Positions 49,859 to 57,600 of a DNA stretch of 64,000 nt are shown piece after piece. A program made the position numbers and the translations under genes. Under the pieces are notes generated by a model that saw nothing but the letters and a program-made list of their open reading frames with translations, did not search any database and had not been told where the DNA came from. The stretch's first letter is position 1; each line of letters begins with the position of its first letter. The DNA comes from Proteiniborus sp. DW1 (GTDB lineage: Bacteria > Bacillota > Clostridia > Tissierellales > Proteiniboraceae). The stretch spans positions 124,001 through 188,000 of the forward strand of contig NZ_FMDO01000044.1 of assembly GCF_900095305.1 (NCBI RefSeq), written 5' to 3'.

Positions 49859-51724
49859 CTAATCAATATACAGGTATGTTTTCTTTGCAAATCCTGTATT
49901 CTTCCACCATTTTTTCAGAACAGGTAATACATAGTAATCAAGCCCTAATGTACTTCCAGAGCCGCCAATTAACGCAATACCTGCTGCGAAATACCATAGC
50001 ATTTCTGTTGGTGCCATTCCAGAAGACCATATCATAAGTCCCATTACAACAGATATTATAGAAGCCAAAGCTGTAAATAATCCTGCAATTAATAATAATC
50101 CTACTATTATTTCACCTATTACCATACCTGCTTGGAAAATTTCAGCTAATTTTGTGTATCCTCCATCAGATGTATAGAAAAATATATCCATTGTCCAGCT
50201 TACGATATTGGATATGAATTCAGGTACTGGCAATGCTTCCCCCCATTGAGATGCTACTTCAGCTGCACCAGAAGCTGCCGCTGTTGCTGAAGCTGCCGCT
50301 GTTGCTGCTGCATTGCCTGCTGTTGGTGGTGCAGGTATTAAGAATATTTTTGAAGGATCTTCAAGAATGCTTGGCAATTTATCTAAACCTTGCATTAACC
50401 ACTTAAATCCAACGAATAATCTTAATGGGAATAACCAAAAATTTGGAGAACGTTTAGCTAAATGTCCACCTATAAAGCTTCTATTATCTTTCACATGGAA
50501 GAATTCATACATTATATATGACCAGCACTTATTAAAACCTGCTACTTGGAAGAAGTATAATAGGTTTATGAAGTGTTTTGAAAGCATAGCAAAGAAGCTT
50601 GGTAATCCAAAGAACTTACCTGGTAAACCTACATGAGCCATACCATATTTTCCACCAATACAAACCATAGCTCCATGGAATTTTGGCTTATATGATTTCT
50701 TTTCTCCACCTTTTATATCTGAATAAATATTGTGCGCAACTAGTGGTGCTGAATGCTCTGCATTTTCAACCATTTGTGGAACTGGCCTTTCTTCACCTTC
50801 AGGTATATAGAATATATTGTCTCCAACTACGTAAACATTATCATAATCCACTGATTGAAGCTTATCATTAGTGACAATTCTCTTTCTGCCTTTTTGCTCA
50901 ATGTCTAAATTATCTAATAAGTCTGCTCCTTCAACTCCTGCTGCCCAAATTACTGTCTCAGCCTCTATGCTACCTTTATCTCCCATTGTAACAGAACCTG
51001 GTTTAACTTCTGTAATTCCTGCTCCTGTAATTATTTCAACGCCTAGTTTTCTAAGTCTATTTTCCGCTCTCTTTATTAACTTATCTGGGAATATTGGAAG
51101 GATTTTTGGCAGGGCATCTACTACATAAAGTTTTACTTCATCTTTGTCTACATAGAAGTCTTTGCAAAGTCTATCTTTCCACTCTGCAAGCTCTCCTATC
51201 ATTTCAACTCCAGTAAAGCCTCCGCCCACTACTACAAATGTAAGCATCTTTCTTCTTTTTTCTGCATTAGGTTCTTTTACTGCTTCCCTAAACATATGAA
51301 GGATATGTTCTTTTAGACCAACAGCATCTTCATAGGACCAAAGCTTTTTAGTGTATTCCTCTGCTCCAGGTATACCAAAGTACGTTGGTTTACAACCAGT
51401 ACCTAATACAAGGTAGTCGTATTTGTAGGTATTGTTCTCTGACTTTAAAGTATTAGCTTTAAAATCAATGTCTGTAATTTCGTCAAGTACGAAATCTACT
51501 TTTCTCTTAGCAAATACCTTTTTGAATTCGATTCTAATAGAATCTTCAGGCACTCTATCTGCTGCAACCTCATGTAGCTCTGTTAACATTGTATGATATG
51601 GCTTTTTATCAATCAATGTAACCTCCACGCTGTCATCTTTTTTAAACAATTTTCCTAGTTTTTTTGCAGCTAATATACCACCATAGCCGCCCCCTAGTAC
51701 TATTATTTGTTTAGTATTAGCCAT
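49859..51724 (-). CDS. ndh2: Type II NADH dehydrogenase fused to a DoxX-like membrane domain
   Basis: 621 residues from ATG 51724 (GGGAGG six to seven bases upstream; the upstream ATG lacks a site). Residues 1-400 are NDH-2: FAD motif GGGYGGILAAK near the N terminus, NAD motif VVGGGFTGVEM (about 164-174), and WAAGVEGADLL/DNVYVVGDN for FAD closure. A stretch near 450 begins a membrane part with HLAKRSPNFWLFPLRLFVGFKWL, an Ala/Thr-rich low-complexity linker (about 485-510), and four DoxX-like helices to the end. The enzyme would pass electrons from NADH to quinone; the fusion anchors it. Adjacent genes suggest an extracellular electron transfer role. Confidence 0.93.
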   Translation of the reverse strand: MANTKQIIVLGGGYGGILAAKKLGKLFKKDDSVEVTLIDKKPYHTMLTELHEVAADRVPEDSIRIEFKKVFAKRKVDFVLDEITDIDFKANTLKSENNTYKYDYLVLGTGCKPTYFGIPGAEEYTKKLWSYEDAVGLKEHILHMFREAVKEPNAEKRRKMLTFVVVGGGFTGVEMIGELAEWKDRLCKDFYVDKDEVKLYVVDALPKILPIFPDKLIKRAENRLRKLGVEIITGAGITEVKPGSVTMGDKGSIEAETVIWAAGVEGADLLDNLDIEQKGRKRIVTNDKLQSVDYDNVYVVGDNIFYIPEGEERPVPQMVENAEHSAPLVAHNIYSDIKGGEKKSYKPKFHGAMVCIGGKYGMAHVGLPGKFFGLPSFFAMLSKHFINLLYFFQVAGFNKCWSYIMYEFFHVKDNRSFIGGHLAKRSPNFWLFPLRLFVGFKWLMQGLDKLPSILEDPSKIFLIPAPPTAGNAAATAAASATAAASGAAEVASQWGEALPVPEFISNIVSWTMDIFFYTSDGGYTKLAEIFQAGMVIGEIIVGLLLIAGLFTALASIISVVMGLMIWSSGMAPTEMLWYFAAGIALIGGSGSTLGLDYYVLPVLKKWWKNTGFAKKTYLYID

Positions 51725-51983
51725 TACTTGACCTCCCTTTATTTTGCATTCAAATGAGCTAATCATCTCATGAACTTAGTCTTAATTGAAAATAATAGTA
51801 AATAAAATAGACCCACTATAAGTTTGATAATCTACTAACTATCCTAGTTAAAATATTATCATAACCCTAACAAATGTCTATATTTACAAAGTTTTTGGTC
51901 ATTACCTATACAATTTGTTTATTTTGTTCATGAATTAATCACTGCTTTTTATGAAAGAATAATAGGTTAGTATTTTTCTTTAC

Positions 51984-52012
51984 TTTAAAGATATTTTCAA
52001 TAATGCTATAAT
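51984..52012 (+). promoter_or_regulatory. Promoter of apbE
   Basis: TTTAAA (51984-51989), 17-base spacer, TATAAT (52007-52012), 46 bases before the start codon. The divergent NDH-2 promoter must lie in 51767-51960, but no clear pair stands out. Confidence 0.55.
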
Positions 52013-52058
52013 GTTTTTTGATAGCATATAACTTGAATCATAAAGAAAGAGGGAAAGT

Positions 52059-53189
52059 ATGAAAAAAAACAGAAAAATGACTATTATTAAAAATGAAGAA
52101 GAGTCTAACATAGAATACAAAGGGAATGGAAAAACTAAAAAGTTTATTGTTTATATATTGTCCATTATTGTAATAGCTATTGGTATGTATTCAATTATCA
52201 GTAAATATAAAGGGGCAAATCTATCTAAAGACAGTTTAATTAAAGAAAAAACAGGTTTTCTATTAGGAACAGTGGTACAAATAAAATTTCCTGAATCACA
52301 ACCTGTAAGGCTATTTGATGATGTCTTCGTTCTTTTAAAGGAAATAGAAAATGATATGAGCATAAATATTGAAGATAGCGAAGTAATTAGAATCAATAAA
52401 AGTGCTGGTAAATCCTATGTAAAAGTATCTCCAGAGACCTATTATGTAATTGAAAGAGGAAAATATTATTCTGAGCTTTCAGAAGGGAGATTTGATATTA
52501 GCATAGGTCCTTTAGTAAAACTATGGGGAATAGGAACCAATGCCCCTAAGGTTCCAACACAAGTTGAAATAGAAAAAGAATTAAGTAAAGTTGATTATAC
52601 TAATATATTGCTTAATGAATCTGACAAGAGCATTATGCTAGCAAAGGAAGGCATGATCATAGACTTAGGCGGAATTGCAAAAGGATATGCTGCCGACGTA
52701 GTTGCAGATTATCTAAAGTCTAAAGATATCCATAATGCAATCATCGACTTAGGTGGCAATATACTGGCTTTAGGTGGAAATGGCAAGGCTGACTTTTGGA
52801 ATATTGGTTTGCAAAACCCATTTGAGGCAAGAAATAAACACTTAGGTATTCTTAAAGTTAAAGATAAGACCATAGTCACATCTGGAGTATATGAAAGGAA
52901 TTTTACTGAAAAGGGCAAAACATATCATCATATTCTAGACCCCTTCACAGGCTATCCAGTAGAAAACTCCTTAATGAGTGTCAGCATAATTGCTGATAAG
53001 TCTATAGATGCTGACGGATTGTCTACTACAGTATTTGCACTGGGACTTGAAAAAGGAGCAGAAATAATTAAAAGTCTTGACGGAGTTGATGCTATTTTTG
53101 TAGATAAAGCTAAGAATGTGTACATTACTGAAGACATTAAGAATTCTCTGACTATTACAAATGATGAATTCACTGTAAAGGATATCTAA
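52059..53189 (+). CDS. apbE: FAD:protein FMN transferase (ApbE)
   Basis: 376 residues with a 30-residue cytoplasmic N-terminus and one membrane anchor (about 31-50), not a lipoprotein box, then the ApbE domain facing outside: SEGRFDISIGPLVKLWGIG (about 140-158), IDLGGIAKGYAAD (about 203-215), NAIIDLGGNILALGG (about 226-240) and YHHILDPFTGYPVEN (about 288-302). It cuts FAD and links FMN to Thr/Ser of FMN-binding domains. The FMN lipoprotein at 48273-48623 is a likely substrate; the two are separated by the polyprenyl synthase and NDH-2 genes. Confidence 0.95.
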   Translation: MKKNRKMTIIKNEEESNIEYKGNGKTKKFIVYILSIIVIAIGMYSIISKYKGANLSKDSLIKEKTGFLLGTVVQIKFPESQPVRLFDDVFVLLKEIENDMSINIEDSEVIRINKSAGKSYVKVSPETYYVIERGKYYSELSEGRFDISIGPLVKLWGIGTNAPKVPTQVEIEKELSKVDYTNILLNESDKSIMLAKEGMIIDLGGIAKGYAADVVADYLKSKDIHNAIIDLGGNILALGGNGKADFWNIGLQNPFEARNKHLGILKVKDKTIVTSGVYERNFTEKGKTYHHILDPFTGYPVENSLMSVSIIADKSIDADGLSTTVFALGLEKGAEIIKSLDGVDAIFVDKAKNVYITEDIKNSLTITNDEFTVKDI

Positions 53190-53320
53190 GAAATTTCAAA
53201 GCATGAAATTAAGACTTTTATGGAAATGCTTAAAACTAAGAGAGCTTTTATTGAAACTCATAAGTAGCAAATCCTCTTATATAAAAAATGATAGTAAGAC
53301 TTTCTTTTGATTAAAAATAA

Positions 53321-53368
53321 AGAAGTATCACAAGCTACAAAAGTAACTTAGTGATACCTCTTTTTTTA
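53321..53368. terminator. Terminator between apbE and the glucosaminidase gene
   Basis: GTATCAC (53325-53331) pairs with GTGATAC (53351-53357), extended by AAG/CTT pairs inside, followed by a run of T residues on the plus strand; A-rich on the left, so it may also serve the minus gene. Confidence 0.8.
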
Positions 53369-55474
53369 TATACTTATTTCATCAAGCTTGTGTAAGTTAT
53401 GTTGCTTAATAAGTTTCATAAGCTTTATTGGATATTGTGGGTCAGTAGCATATCCTGCTCTTCTTAGAGCCCACGCACCTTGAGTACTATCGTGCATTAC
53501 ATCTCTAAAGATACCATATCTTTCTCTTGTTAGCAGTAAATTATTGTAATCAGCCCAGCTTTCATTTAGATTGTTATATGCTCTGAATTCTGCATCTACA
53601 CGGAAAGACACTCCATTATAAACCTCCCATGTGTTAGATATTACAGAGCCAGCTGATGCACTCCCTTTATATCCGAATAGGTTATATGATACCTTACCAT
53701 TGTATTTATCTACTGGTACACTTTGCCCCCAGCCTGTTTCTAAAATAGCTTGAGCTGTTTGTATGGCAGCTGACATACCTGTCTTTTCCCAAGAAGCCTT
53801 AGCTAGCTTAGATGCAAATCCAATAAAATTGTCTTTTTCTACAACAGGAACAGCAGAATAAGTCTTACCTAAGTAGACTCTAACAGGGATTTCTTCACTT
53901 AGTACTTTCTTTCCTGAATTATATATTCCCTCAGCTTGAACTATCCAATTTCCTTCATCCCCTTGGGCAGGCGTAAATGTATACTCAGCTTGTGGAGCTT
54001 GGTTAGATGCTATGACCTTTCTTGCTCCAGTATTAGCATTGATTAGAATATAGTTTACATTGTCTAAAGCAACATTGCTAACAGTCTTTAATTTAACAGG
54101 TCCTGTAATAACTTGCTTAGGTCCTACACCTTCTAAAAATAATTTAGGTGAACCTGAAAATTTAACACTTACTCCTTTACTTTCATGAATTATACCTTTA
54201 GTATCCTTAACTCTAACTAATAATTCCTTAGTACCTGTGTACTCAGGTCCTGGAAACCATTTATAACTGCCATATGGTATTTGAGCTAAAATTTTCTCTG
54301 TCCCAGTACTTGGATCTCTTAGTACATACTCTGTCTGACTAACATAGAAATTAATAGAAGATGAAAGTGTTACTGGCTTAGTAATCGTTGCACCATTTGA
54401 GACACCGGTTAATATCAGCTTACGAGGCATATCAACTCTAGCATATACAATCTGACTTTCATAAGCATTATTTTCACTATCATATGCTATTGCCTTAAAT
54501 GAGTAATTTCCGTTGTCGTACATATTAGGAGTCCAAGTATATGGCCCATATGGGTCAGCCTCAGAAGTCTTTGTTACTTTGTTGTTGTCTAAATTAGTAA
54601 TCTCGTATTTAACATAGGACGCAATAAAGTTCGTATCTATACTCATGGAAACAGTATCAGTTATTAACTGACCTTGTGTTAAACCTGTTAATGATATTTT
54701 AGGAATAACTTCTATATTTACAGCTATAGAGTCTCCTCCTAAGAATTTCCCATTGCTATCATAAAGAGCAGCTACAAGTACCTTTTCTCCTCTATCCTGT
54801 AAATTAGGTATCCAAAGATATTTTTCCTCTAACTTGTTTCCTCTTGCTACAACAGTTCCTTTTGCTGTATTTGGGTCAAGTAATAGATATTTTATTTCCA
54901 CTGCCTTTGTGCTAGCTCCATTAGGTAATTGGATTTGTAGCTCTGTTTTTCCTGTGATAGCTTGTCCTGAAGTAAGAGATGATATTCTTACATCAAAAAA
55001 TGGCTCAACATCTGCCTTTTTGCTAGAATCTATGAGTATAGTGTTAGTAGCTCCGTCCCAATCAACTCCAATACCTAGAGCATTGCTAACTAAACGTAGA
55101 GGTACATAGGTACGCTCATTGATTATTGTGGGAGGCACATCGCATAAGCTAAATGCTTTTTCTCCATTCTCTCCACTCTCATATGAAACTAGGTGACTAT
55201 TAATTCTTAAAAGAATCGAAGCATTCCCTTTTACCACATTAACAGTCCTGTCCTCATTATTCCATTTAACTTGTGCTCCAAGCTGTTCTGCTATGAAGCG
55301 TATAGGTACTAGAGTTCTATCGTTTTGAATTATTGGGCTTGCTATTGTAGTGATATCCTGTCCATTTAATAATAATCTAGGCTCATTGGAAGCCAAAGCC
55401 TCAGGACTAGGCAATTGAAGAAACATAAGCATAATTAATGTTATGTAAAATTGTATCCATTTTATTATTCTAAT
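53366..55474 (-). CDS. Secreted glucosaminidase-type autolysin with copper-amine-oxidase-like N domains; ATT start inferred
   Basis: 702 residues if started at ATT 55474. An ATG exists at 55432, but GGGGGAG lies six bases before the ATT and only the longer form gives a normal signal peptide (RIIKWIQFYITLIMLMF, cleavage near ALA-SN). Mature domains: a copper-amine-oxidase-N repeat (two copies of the R-T-L/Y-VP-R type motif, RTLVPIRFIAEQLG and RTYVPLRLVSNALG), four about 90-residue Ig-like repeats (each starting with a LTxxxxGQxIT-like strand), and a C-terminal glucosaminidase domain (about 545-690) with the catalytic Glu in AILETGWGQS. It probably remodels peptidoglycan. Confidence 0.88.
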   Translation of the reverse strand: MRIIKWIQFYITLIMLMFLQLPSPEALASNEPRLLLNGQDITTIASPIIQNDRTLVPIRFIAEQLGAQVKWNNEDRTVNVVKGNASILLRINSHLVSYESGENGEKAFSLCDVPPTIINERTYVPLRLVSNALGIGVDWDGATNTILIDSSKKADVEPFFDVRISSLTSGQAITGKTELQIQLPNGASTKAVEIKYLLLDPNTAKGTVVARGNKLEEKYLWIPNLQDRGEKVLVAALYDSNGKFLGGDSIAVNIEVIPKISLTGLTQGQLITDTVSMSIDTNFIASYVKYEITNLDNNKVTKTSEADPYGPYTWTPNMYDNGNYSFKAIAYDSENNAYESQIVYARVDMPRKLILTGVSNGATITKPVTLSSSINFYVSQTEYVLRDPSTGTEKILAQIPYGSYKWFPGPEYTGTKELLVRVKDTKGIIHESKGVSVKFSGSPKLFLEGVGPKQVITGPVKLKTVSNVALDNVNYILINANTGARKVIASNQAPQAEYTFTPAQGDEGNWIVQAEGIYNSGKKVLSEEIPVRVYLGKTYSAVPVVEKDNFIGFASKLAKASWEKTGMSAAIQTAQAILETGWGQSVPVDKYNGKVSYNLFGYKGSASAGSVISNTWEVYNGVSFRVDAEFRAYNNLNESWADYNNLLLTRERYGIFRDVMHDSTQGAWALRRAGYATDPQYPIKLMKLIKQHNLHKLDEISI

Positions 55475-55564
55475 TTTTATCTCCCCCTTTATTTTTGTAA
55501 AAACAGTTCCTATACTAATATTCTACACCATATTACAAAATTAATTAAGTTACTATTTGATTAC

Positions 55565-55599
55565 AAAAAGATGACAGAATAAATCGTATCCTGTCATCA
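55565..55599 (-). terminator. Terminator after the HesB-like gene
   Basis: Minus strand GATGACAG pairs with CTGTCATC (13-base loop), followed by TTTTT. It ends the short transcript of the HesB-like gene. Confidence 0.85.
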
Positions 55600-55606
55600 A
55601 AGCAAG

Positions 55607-55876
55607 TTAAAAATGAGTAGTTATGACATAATCATCTCCCCATTCATAACTTTCATAGTCAATGTCTATAGTTGGAGCATAACTCTCTATCTTCTTATTT
55701 ATTATTACTTTTACTGAACCAATATTATATACATTGTCATCATCTTTTGGCTCATCCAGAGCCAAGTCAAATATTACCCCTGATCAGCTTCTTCTATAGG
55801 GAAAAATCCTTACTGTTTTTCCACTGAACTCTTGTTCTAACCGTTCTTTTGCTTTGTTGGATATGCCAAACTCCAT
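55607..55876 (-). CDS. HesB/IscA-like protein, probable selenoprotein (in-frame TGA)
   Basis: ATG 55876 with AGAGGTGA site; 89 residues to TAA at 55607 if TGA at 55786-55784 is read as selenocysteine (position 31). Before it: MEFGISNKAKERLEQEF then TVRIF; after it: SG-IFDLALDEPKDDDNV and KVIINK...IDY, ending WGDDYVITT. In HesB/IscA proteins this is where the Cys of a C-SG-x-F-x-LALDEP type motif lies, and HesB-like selenoproteins with Sec-Ser-Gly at that place are known in anaerobes. A 7-bp hairpin 18 bases past TGA matches a bacterial SECIS. The alternative is a nonsense mutation. The stretch just before TGA (PYRRS) is less typical of the family. Confidence 0.75.
55747..55765 (-). promoter_or_regulatory. 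SECIS-like hairpin downstream of the in-frame TGA
   Basis: Minus strand TTGGCTC, loop TGGAT, GAGCCAA: a perfect 7-bp stem whose loop contains GG. The stem begins 18 bases after the TGA, within the window used by bacterial SECIS elements recognised by SelB. Confidence 0.75.
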
Positions 55877-56038
55877 ATTAATCACCTCTTTATAATTATT
55901 CCCCTTGGCTTAGATGAATAAACAAGTATTAAGACAGCAATTTTCTTTAAAAAAAATGATAATTTTTTGAAACAAAACCTGATGATAATTGTTTAGTATA
56001 TGAGTAAGTACATAAATAATATAATGGAGGTAATAATC

Positions 56039-57535
56039 ATGCATAAGAAAATAATGAGTCTGGTTCTTGTTATAATATTAACTCTGTCATGTATAGTATT
56101 AGCTTCTGCAGAAAAACCTATGCCTACCTCTTTGGAAAGGCCTGAGAGTCTAACAGTAAGAGATAATGGAGGAATATTGGAGGTCCGTTGGACTAATCCT
56201 AAAAGCATTGTTCAGATAGCTAACGATGCAAATGATCGAACATTTGAATATTATGCAAATTTGGTTTATGTGTTTGATTGGAAAAAGAATGATGGTAATT
56301 GGAATATAGGTTTGACACGTAATGATCCAAATTTCAACGATGAAATCCATGGTTATTTTACAGAGTGGGTTCCAAATGGTGATGTAGATGGAATTCGTGT
56401 GCAAGACTGTTTTTTCACTACATGGCATTTTGATCCTAATGATGATGGTGAATTTGATTTAAAAAATAATACCTACTATTTTAGATTAAGGTATGTTCTC
56501 GAATCAGGTTATGACGAATTTGAAACCATTTATTCGCCTTATTCAGATGTATTTGCCATAGGAAAGAATGCAAACACTGCTAAGATTACTAAACTAGATG
56601 CTCCAAAGGACCTTAAGGTAGAAGTAAAGAAGGATAACAATAATAGACCATATTTCCAGCTTAACTGGACAATACCAGAATCTATAGTTGAAGCAAACAA
56701 ACACATCCCTGTATATCATAAAATTGACTTTAAAGTAGGAGATGGGCCATGGCTTAAGGATACTGAATCATGGGAATGGATGCCAAGTGCTCCAAGTAGT
56801 CTATTGATGTCCTCTGATACTTTCGATCCAGTTGAAAAAAATTTAGTAGATAAGGTAGTAATTGAGGAAAACGTCTATTACTTTAGAATCATTTTTGAAG
56901 CTGAACCTACAACTTCTAATTATATTCGTTCTGACTTTTCAAATATAGCTTCAACTAAGGTAGAATCATATAGCAACGCTTCTAACTGGGCTAAATCAGA
57001 ACTTGATAAGGCAGATGATTATGGTTTAATTCCTAGCTCTTTAAAGGGCGCTGACATGACAAAGCCTATTACTAGAGAGGAGTTTGCTGAACTTGCTGTA
57101 AAGCTTTATGAAAAAACAACTGGAAAAACTATAGAGCCAGCAAGCCCAAATCCATTTACAGATACAACAAATCCTGAAATCCTTAAGGCTTATAAAGTTG
57201 GTATAACAGCAGGAACTTCCGCTACTACGTTTTCTCCAAAAGTTCTTATTAGTCGTGAACAGTTAGCTACTATGCTCAGTCGTGGAATACGAGCTATGGT
57301 ACCAGATGCAGATTTTTCTATTGATGGTGCTCCTACTTTCAATGATGAAAAGGATATTGCAGCCTATGCCCTTGAACATGTAAAATTCATGAGCAAGAAC
57401 GGTATAATACAAGGTTCTAACGGAAATTTTATGCCTAAGGCCATAACTCAAACACAAATAGCGCAAGGGTATGCACAAGCTACTAGAGAGCAAGCTATAG
57501 CTATGGGTGTAAGAAGTTATGAGAAGTTCAAATAA
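56039..57535 (+). CDS. S-layer homology (SLH) domain surface protein with fibronectin-like repeats
   Basis: 498 residues from ATG 56039, chosen for the GGAGG site seven bases upstream; the longer frame has none. Signal peptide (HKKIMSLVLVIILTLSCIVLASA) then two fibronectin-III-like domains (about 30-160 and 180-310, starting PESLTVRDNGGILEVRW and PKDLKVEVKKDN), then two to three SLH motifs (about 330-490; e.g. AKSELDKADDYGLI, PITREEFAELAVKLYEK, ISREQLATMLSRGI, AYALEHVKFMSKNGIIQG). SLH motifs bind pyruvylated cell-wall polymers. It is a single-gene unit closed by the terminator at 57551. Confidence 0.92.
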   Translation: MHKKIMSLVLVIILTLSCIVLASAEKPMPTSLERPESLTVRDNGGILEVRWTNPKSIVQIANDANDRTFEYYANLVYVFDWKKNDGNWNIGLTRNDPNFNDEIHGYFTEWVPNGDVDGIRVQDCFFTTWHFDPNDDGEFDLKNNTYYFRLRYVLESGYDEFETIYSPYSDVFAIGKNANTAKITKLDAPKDLKVEVKKDNNNRPYFQLNWTIPESIVEANKHIPVYHKIDFKVGDGPWLKDTESWEWMPSAPSSLLMSSDTFDPVEKNLVDKVVIEENVYYFRIIFEAEPTTSNYIRSDFSNIASTKVESYSNASNWAKSELDKADDYGLIPSSLKGADMTKPITREEFAELAVKLYEKTTGKTIEPASPNPFTDTTNPEILKAYKVGITAGTSATTFSPKVLISREQLATMLSRGIRAMVPDADFSIDGAPTFNDEKDIAAYALEHVKFMSKNGIIQGSNGNFMPKAITQTQIAQGYAQATREQAIAMGVRSYEKFK

Positions 57536-57550
57536 AGTATAGAAAATAGT

Positions 57551-57588
57551 AAAGTCCTCTATTAGACTTCTCTTAATAGAGGACTTTT
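57551..57588. terminator. Bidirectional terminator, SLH protein and ABC transporter
   Basis: AAAGTCCTCTATTA (57551-57564) pairs with TAATAGAGGACTTT (57574-57587), 14 bp, with flanking A and T residues. Confidence 0.9.
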
Positions 57589-57600
57589 GCTTGATGTATT

